Shown here one piece after another: positions 63,215 through 64,000 of a stretch of 64,000 nucleotides of DNA; position 1 is the first letter of the stretch, and each line of letters begins with the position of its first letter. The DNA is taken from the NCBI GenBank assembly GCA_017478025.1, contig JAFVGZ010000012.1:1-64000 (forward strand), in the 5' to 3' direction. A program made the translations under genes and the position numbers. The notes beneath the pieces were generated by a model. That model did no database searches, had not been told where the DNA came from, and saw only the letters and a program-made list of their open reading frames with translations. Origin of the DNA: Prevotella sp. (lineage in GTDB: Bacteria > Bacteroidota > Bacteroidia > Bacteroidales > Bacteroidaceae).

Positions 63215-64000
63215 ACAAGAATGTGCGGCGCTCAGAGGGGCTGCCATTATAGGAATCTTCATGCACAACTACCTGCATTGGCTTTCCGCTATGGTGAAAG
63301 AGAATGAATATCAGTTTCACCAGGGCAATGTGGATAGGCTGATGAGCCTGCTTGCTGCTCCATCGTGGGACCTGCCGTTGCAACTGTTCTCTTTCTTTGG
63401 CCACTATGGAGTGCCCGTATTCCTGTTCCTGAGCGGTTACGGACTGGTGCTGAAGTATGAAGCATCCCCTTCCCATAGTAACGAAAACGCAGGGTCGTCC
63501 CCTTCCCACAGCAGCGAAGAGGAGGGAGTTGCCTCGTTCCTATGGAAACATTTCATGAAGCTATTCCCCATGATGCTGCTCGGATTTGCAGTCTTCGCTA
63601 TGGTTGACTGGATTACACCAGGGCGTCATCATTGGACGTGGCAGGATATTATCATGCAGCTGACGATGACAATCAACTTCTCGTCTGTGCCCGACAAGGT
63701 CATCTGGCCCGGTCCCTATTGGTTCTTCGGGCTCATCATGCAGCTCTATATCGTCTATCGCCTCTTGCTATATCGCAGGCATTGGGGCTGGACCGTTGGT
63801 GCCGTCATAGTGTGCTGGGCTATACAGCAGTCCTGCATGGGCAGCCCTGACGGTAATGCTATAAATATAATAAGGTATAACTGCATCGGCGGCATGTTGC
63901 CTTTTGGCATGGGACTGCTGGCAGCAAAGCTGCAGACGGATAAGCCGGACTGTGGCTTAGGCTTCTATCTTTTCCTCTTCCTGATCAGCATAATGGCTGT
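63198..64000 (+). CDS. Acyltransferase-3 family membrane protein, cut by window edge
   Basis: ATG 63198 opens MTLLNRQECAALRGAAIIG, with the family's early His in IFMHNYLHW, and several membrane helices (FGHYGVPVFLFLSGYGL). The frame is open to base 64000. A repeat-like insert (SPSHSNENAG / SPSHSSEEEG, near 63463-63530) sits in a loop. Acyltransferase-3 enzymes add acyl groups to surface sugars. It is coupled to the phosphoethanolamine-transferase gene by a 17-nt overlap. Confidence 0.88.
   Translation, partial: MTLLNRQECAALRGAAIIGIFMHNYLHWLSAMVKENEYQFHQGNVDRLMSLLAAPSWDLPLQLFSFFGHYGVPVFLFLSGYGLVLKYEASPSHSNENAGSSPSHSSEEEGVASFLWKHFMKLFPMMLLGFAVFAMVDWITPGRHHWTWQDIIMQLTMTINFSSVPDKVIWPGPYWFFGLIMQLYIVYRLLLYRRHWGWTVGAVIVCWAIQQSCMGSPDGNAINIIRYNCIGGMLPFGMGLLAAKLQTDKPDCGLGFYLFLFLISIMA

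Overview
The window reads as one contiguous chromosome segment of a gut-type Bacteroidales, most likely Prevotella or a close relative (Segatella, Xylanibacter). The reasons are: promoters of the Bacteroidetes type (TTTG at -33, TAnnTTTG at -7, 19-20 nt apart) in front of many genes; almost no Shine-Dalgarno sequences; a type IX secretion tail and dockerin modules on a secreted protease; a BspA-type leucine-rich repeat protein; a DUF5112/DUF5113-like sensor kinase; an S16 ribosomal protein with a long Ala/Glu/Lys tail; and A+T-rich 7-mer repeat spacers. I assign no species.

Layout. 1-7155 (minus): a three-gene secreted-protein operon (subtilisin-like protease, cohesin/dockerin protein, InlB/Flg_new-repeat protein). 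7521-9397 (plus): a small unknown protein and a membrane Ser/Thr kinase. 9364-21017 (minus): LRR protein, groEL/groES, clostripain-family lipoprotein, zinc-ribbon membrane protein, U32 peptidase-family protein, an ABC permease/ATPase pair with a DUF4836 lipoprotein, rsmE and rpsP. 21507-23792: Omp85/TamA-like outer-membrane lipoprotein. 23795-25912: VirE-like P-loop protein, followed by about 1.1 kb of dense repeats. 27028-34552: an A+T-richer accessory island with a McrB-like ATPase, an AlbA/Schlafen-type protein, a DUF2357 PD-(D/E)XK McrC-like nuclease and a Fic protein, preceded by an attenuator-like leader. 34700-36019: a HUH (RAYT-like) transposase with a large low-complexity insert. 36131-43456: DUF349 protein, MATE exporter, secreted nuclease, SDR oxidoreductase, tRNA-Pro(TGG), leuB and a TPR protein. 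43416-51642: a large sensor kinase and a hexuronate locus (eda, kdgK, LacI-type regulator, altronate dehydratase). 51643-52653: a structured, apparently noncoding kilobase. 52654-58177: panB, panC, panD, coaBC, coaX and galE. 58255-64000: S41 peptidase lipoprotein, a lysozyme-fold protein, a phosphoethanolamine-transferase-like enzyme and a truncated acyltransferase.

Working together. The pan/coa genes cover ketoisovalerate and aspartate to 4'-phosphopantetheine in one run. The kdgK-eda and lacI-uxaA units diverge and would take altronate through KDG and KDPG to pyruvate and glyceraldehyde-3-phosphate. The McrB/AlbA/McrC/Fic genes form a candidate defence operon with unusual accessory genes and a possible RNA switch in front. 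Several short dispersed repeats, some REP-like, coexist with one RAYT-like transposase, and several repeat tracts have entered reading frames without breaking them.
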